DNA of 23,734 nucleotides from SYAN01 sp964406345 (GTDB lineage Bacteria; Actinomycetota; Actinomycetes; Nanopelagicales; Nanopelagicaceae): positions 1 through 23,734 of the forward strand of contig CAYORK010000020.1 in the NCBI GenBank assembly GCA_964406345.1. The letters are read 5' to 3'. Numbering within the stretch: position 1 is the first letter of the stretch; every line of letters begins with the position of its first letter. Shown piece after piece: positions 22,622-23,734 of this stretch. Made by a program: the position numbers and the translations under genes. Under the pieces are notes generated by a model that saw nothing but the letters and a program-made list of their open reading frames with translations, was not told the DNA's origin and made no database searches.

Positions 22622-22697
22622 GTCCCTGTAGCTCAGTGGATAGAGCGACCGCCTCCTAAGCGGTAGGTCGCCGGTTCAACTCCGGCCAGGGACGCCA
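22622..22697 (+). tRNA. tRNA-Arg, anticodon CCU
   Basis: A full cloverleaf can be drawn. Acceptor stem GTCCCTG pairs with CAGGGAC. The D arm is GCTC-AGTGGATA-GAGC. The anticodon stem ACCGC/GCGGT encloses the loop CTCCTAA, giving anticodon CCT, which reads AGG codons. The variable loop is AGGTC, and the T arm GCCGG-TTCAACT-CCGGC has the normal TTC. The discriminator is G, and CCA is encoded at 22695-22697. Total length is 76 nt. It is the only RNA gene found in the window. Confidence 0.97.
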
Positions 22698-22700
22698 TCT

Positions 22701-22719
22701 ACTGATTTCAATTATCAGT
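22701..22719. repeat. Small hairpin between tRNA-Arg and the MMPL stop codon
   Basis: ACTGAT (22701-22706) and ATCAGT (22714-22719) form a 6-bp stem with a 7-nt loop, overlapping the MMPL stop codon. It might mark the end of both convergent transcripts, but there is no T-run on either strand. Confidence 0.35.
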
Positions 22720-23734
22720 GTTGTATGGAGAAGCGTTTGAGTGCTTTTGGCGCCCACCAATTCCACTCTCCGAAGAGTCGCATCAATGCAGGTACAAGGA
22801 GCCCTCGAATCACCGTTGCGTCGAGAAGGATTGCAAAGGCGACACCGAAGCCCATCATCTTGATCGAAGTGACTCCACTGATGACGAAGATCCCGAAGAC
22901 AGTGGCAAGTAAGAGCGCTGCCGCAGTGATGATTCGCGCCGATCTTTGTAATCCGAATGCGACAGCATCCTCATTGTTGCGACCGTTCTCATACTCTTCC
23001 TTGATTCGAGAGAGCAAGAAGACCTCGTAGTCCATCGATAGTCCGAAGGCGACAATGGCAATCAAGATCACCGTGCTCGTATCGAGGGTCCCAGTGACCG
23101 TGAAGTCACCTACTAGGAAGGTGAGATGACCGTTGATGAAGATGTAGGTGAGTACGCCCATCGTCGCCGCGAGAGAGGCGAAGTTGAGCAGGATCGCCTT
23201 GATCGGCAGCAGGATCGATCCAGTAAAGAGGAAGAGCAGAATCAAGACGGTTATAAGGATCCAGAGGAAGACATAAGGAAGTGTGCGAGCAGTCGCGCCC
23301 TGAGTGTCGGCGTAGTCGGCTGCGACTCCACCAACAAGGGCATCGACACCATCGAGAAGTTCCCGTATGTCAGCGATCAATTGCTCTGCCTCAGGTGTGC
23401 GAGGCGGCATCGAGTGGATCGCGACCAAACGAGCCGCTTCACCCACCTGAATGAGTTGATCCACCCTGACTATTCCTTCAACCTGCTCAAGTTGTGTGCG
23501 GAAACGTTCGATCGAATCCAACTCGTCTGCAGCGGTGGGGAAGATGATCTCGATCGGATTGCTCTCTTGTCCGGGGAAGTTATCTGCGATGAAGGCAGCG
23601 GATGCCGCGGCGGGATCGCTTGCCGGCAAGACACGAGAATCGACGAGAGAGAACTTGATGTCGGCGATCGGTGCGATGAGGATGCCAAGTCCGATCGTCG
23701 TTGCGATGACGACTGAGATGGGTTTTCTCATCAC
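22715..23734 (-). CDS. MMPL/RND family transporter, C-terminal half, 5' end outside the window
   Basis: The last 339 codons of a large membrane exporter; the frame is open to the window edge, so the true start lies beyond base 23734. The visible part begins with a membrane span (ISVVIATTIGLGILI), an external domain of about 125 residues (DSRVLPASDP... to GATARTLPY), and then at least five spans. The signature FGLSMDYEVFLLSRIKEEY is characteristic of MMPL proteins, with the Asp-Tyr pair used in proton coupling. The protein ends after ALLVPALMRL-type spans with WNWWAPKALKRF. MMPL exporters of actinobacteria often move lipids or other hydrophobic compounds to the envelope; the substrate here is unknown. 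It converges on tRNA-Arg, 17 bp away. Confidence 0.93.
   Translation of the reverse strand: MMRKPISVVIATTIGLGILIAPIADIKFSLVDSRVLPASDPAAASAAFIADNFPGQESNPIEIIFPTAADELDSIERFRTQLEQVEGIVRVDQLIQVGEAARLVAIHSMPPRTPEAEQLIADIRELLDGVDALVGGVAADYADTQGATARTLPYVFLWILITVLILLFLFTGSILLPIKAILLNFASLAATMGVLTYIFINGHLTFLVGDFTVTGTLDTSTVILIAIVAFGLSMDYEVFLLSRIKEEYENGRNNEDAVAFGLQRSARIITAAALLLATVFGIFVISGVTSIKMMGFGVAFAILLDATVIRGLLVPALMRLFGEWNWWAPKALKRFSIQH

Noticed and set aside
23126..23716. A 196-codon plus-strand frame at the right end
   Set aside because: It is highly charged with no family features and lies entirely opposite the clear MMPL coding frame.
1..23734. Defence islands, prophage, insertion sequences or toxin-antitoxin pairs
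   Set aside because: No transposase, integrase, nuclease or toxin-like gene was found; nearly all coding space is taken by metabolic and transport genes.

Overview
The window is about 23.7 kb of compact bacterial chromosome and reads as an actinobacterium. Four things point that way: a GroEL C-terminus ending GGGDMDF, a long CspB-type cold-shock protein with a C-terminal tail, DUF3027 and DUF2530 family proteins next to it, and actinobacterial-type serC and citrate synthase 2 genes. GC is moderate (roughly 50-55% by eye). Intergenic spaces are very short, with tail-to-tail overlaps and ATGA stop/start overlaps. A 100-N scaffold gap suggests a draft or metagenome assembly. A streamlined freshwater (Nanopelagicales-like) lineage is a plausible guess, but nothing here proves it.

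Left part (1-7264): the groL end and terminator; DUF3027; cspB; a 58-codon DUF2530-like membrane protein; two MFS transporters meeting tail to tail; then pdxH-serC-MFS2 on the minus strand, divergent from a citrate synthase on the plus strand. As far as I recall, the cspB/DUF3027/MFS/serC/citA grouping resembles a conserved actinobacterial neighbourhood also seen in Mycobacterium.

Middle (7400-15003): a complete maltodextrin uptake and breakdown operon, malE-malF-malG-secreted alpha-amylase-cytoplasmic MalZ-like glucosidase. The genes overlap or are tightly packed, except for 198 bp between malE and malF that holds a tandem repeat and a long hairpin. A perfect 12-bp palindrome just before malE is a candidate LacI-family operator. 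MalE has no lipobox, and MalF carries a large P2-like external loop as in E. coli. The ATPase (MalK/MsmX type) and the regulator are not in the window.

Right part (15067-23734): a class I CPD photolyase. On the minus strand, a membrane diguanylate cyclase lies 20 bp upstream of a homospermidine synthase. Divergent from the cyclase is a small Tat-exported Rieske protein. Then come a secreted protein split by the assembly gap; an SDR oxidoreductase coupled to a saccharopine-dehydrogenase-superfamily enzyme; tRNA-Arg(CCU); and the C-terminal half of an MMPL transporter running off the edge.

Many genes have a TANNNT -10 box ending 5-8 nt before the start codon and no Shine-Dalgarno sequence, which indicates leaderless transcripts. 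The most interesting points are the proteobacterial-looking maltose importer in an actinobacterium, the pairing of c-di-GMP and homospermidine genes, and the recurrent leaderless promoters. I did not find a clear new defence, mobile or CRISPR system.
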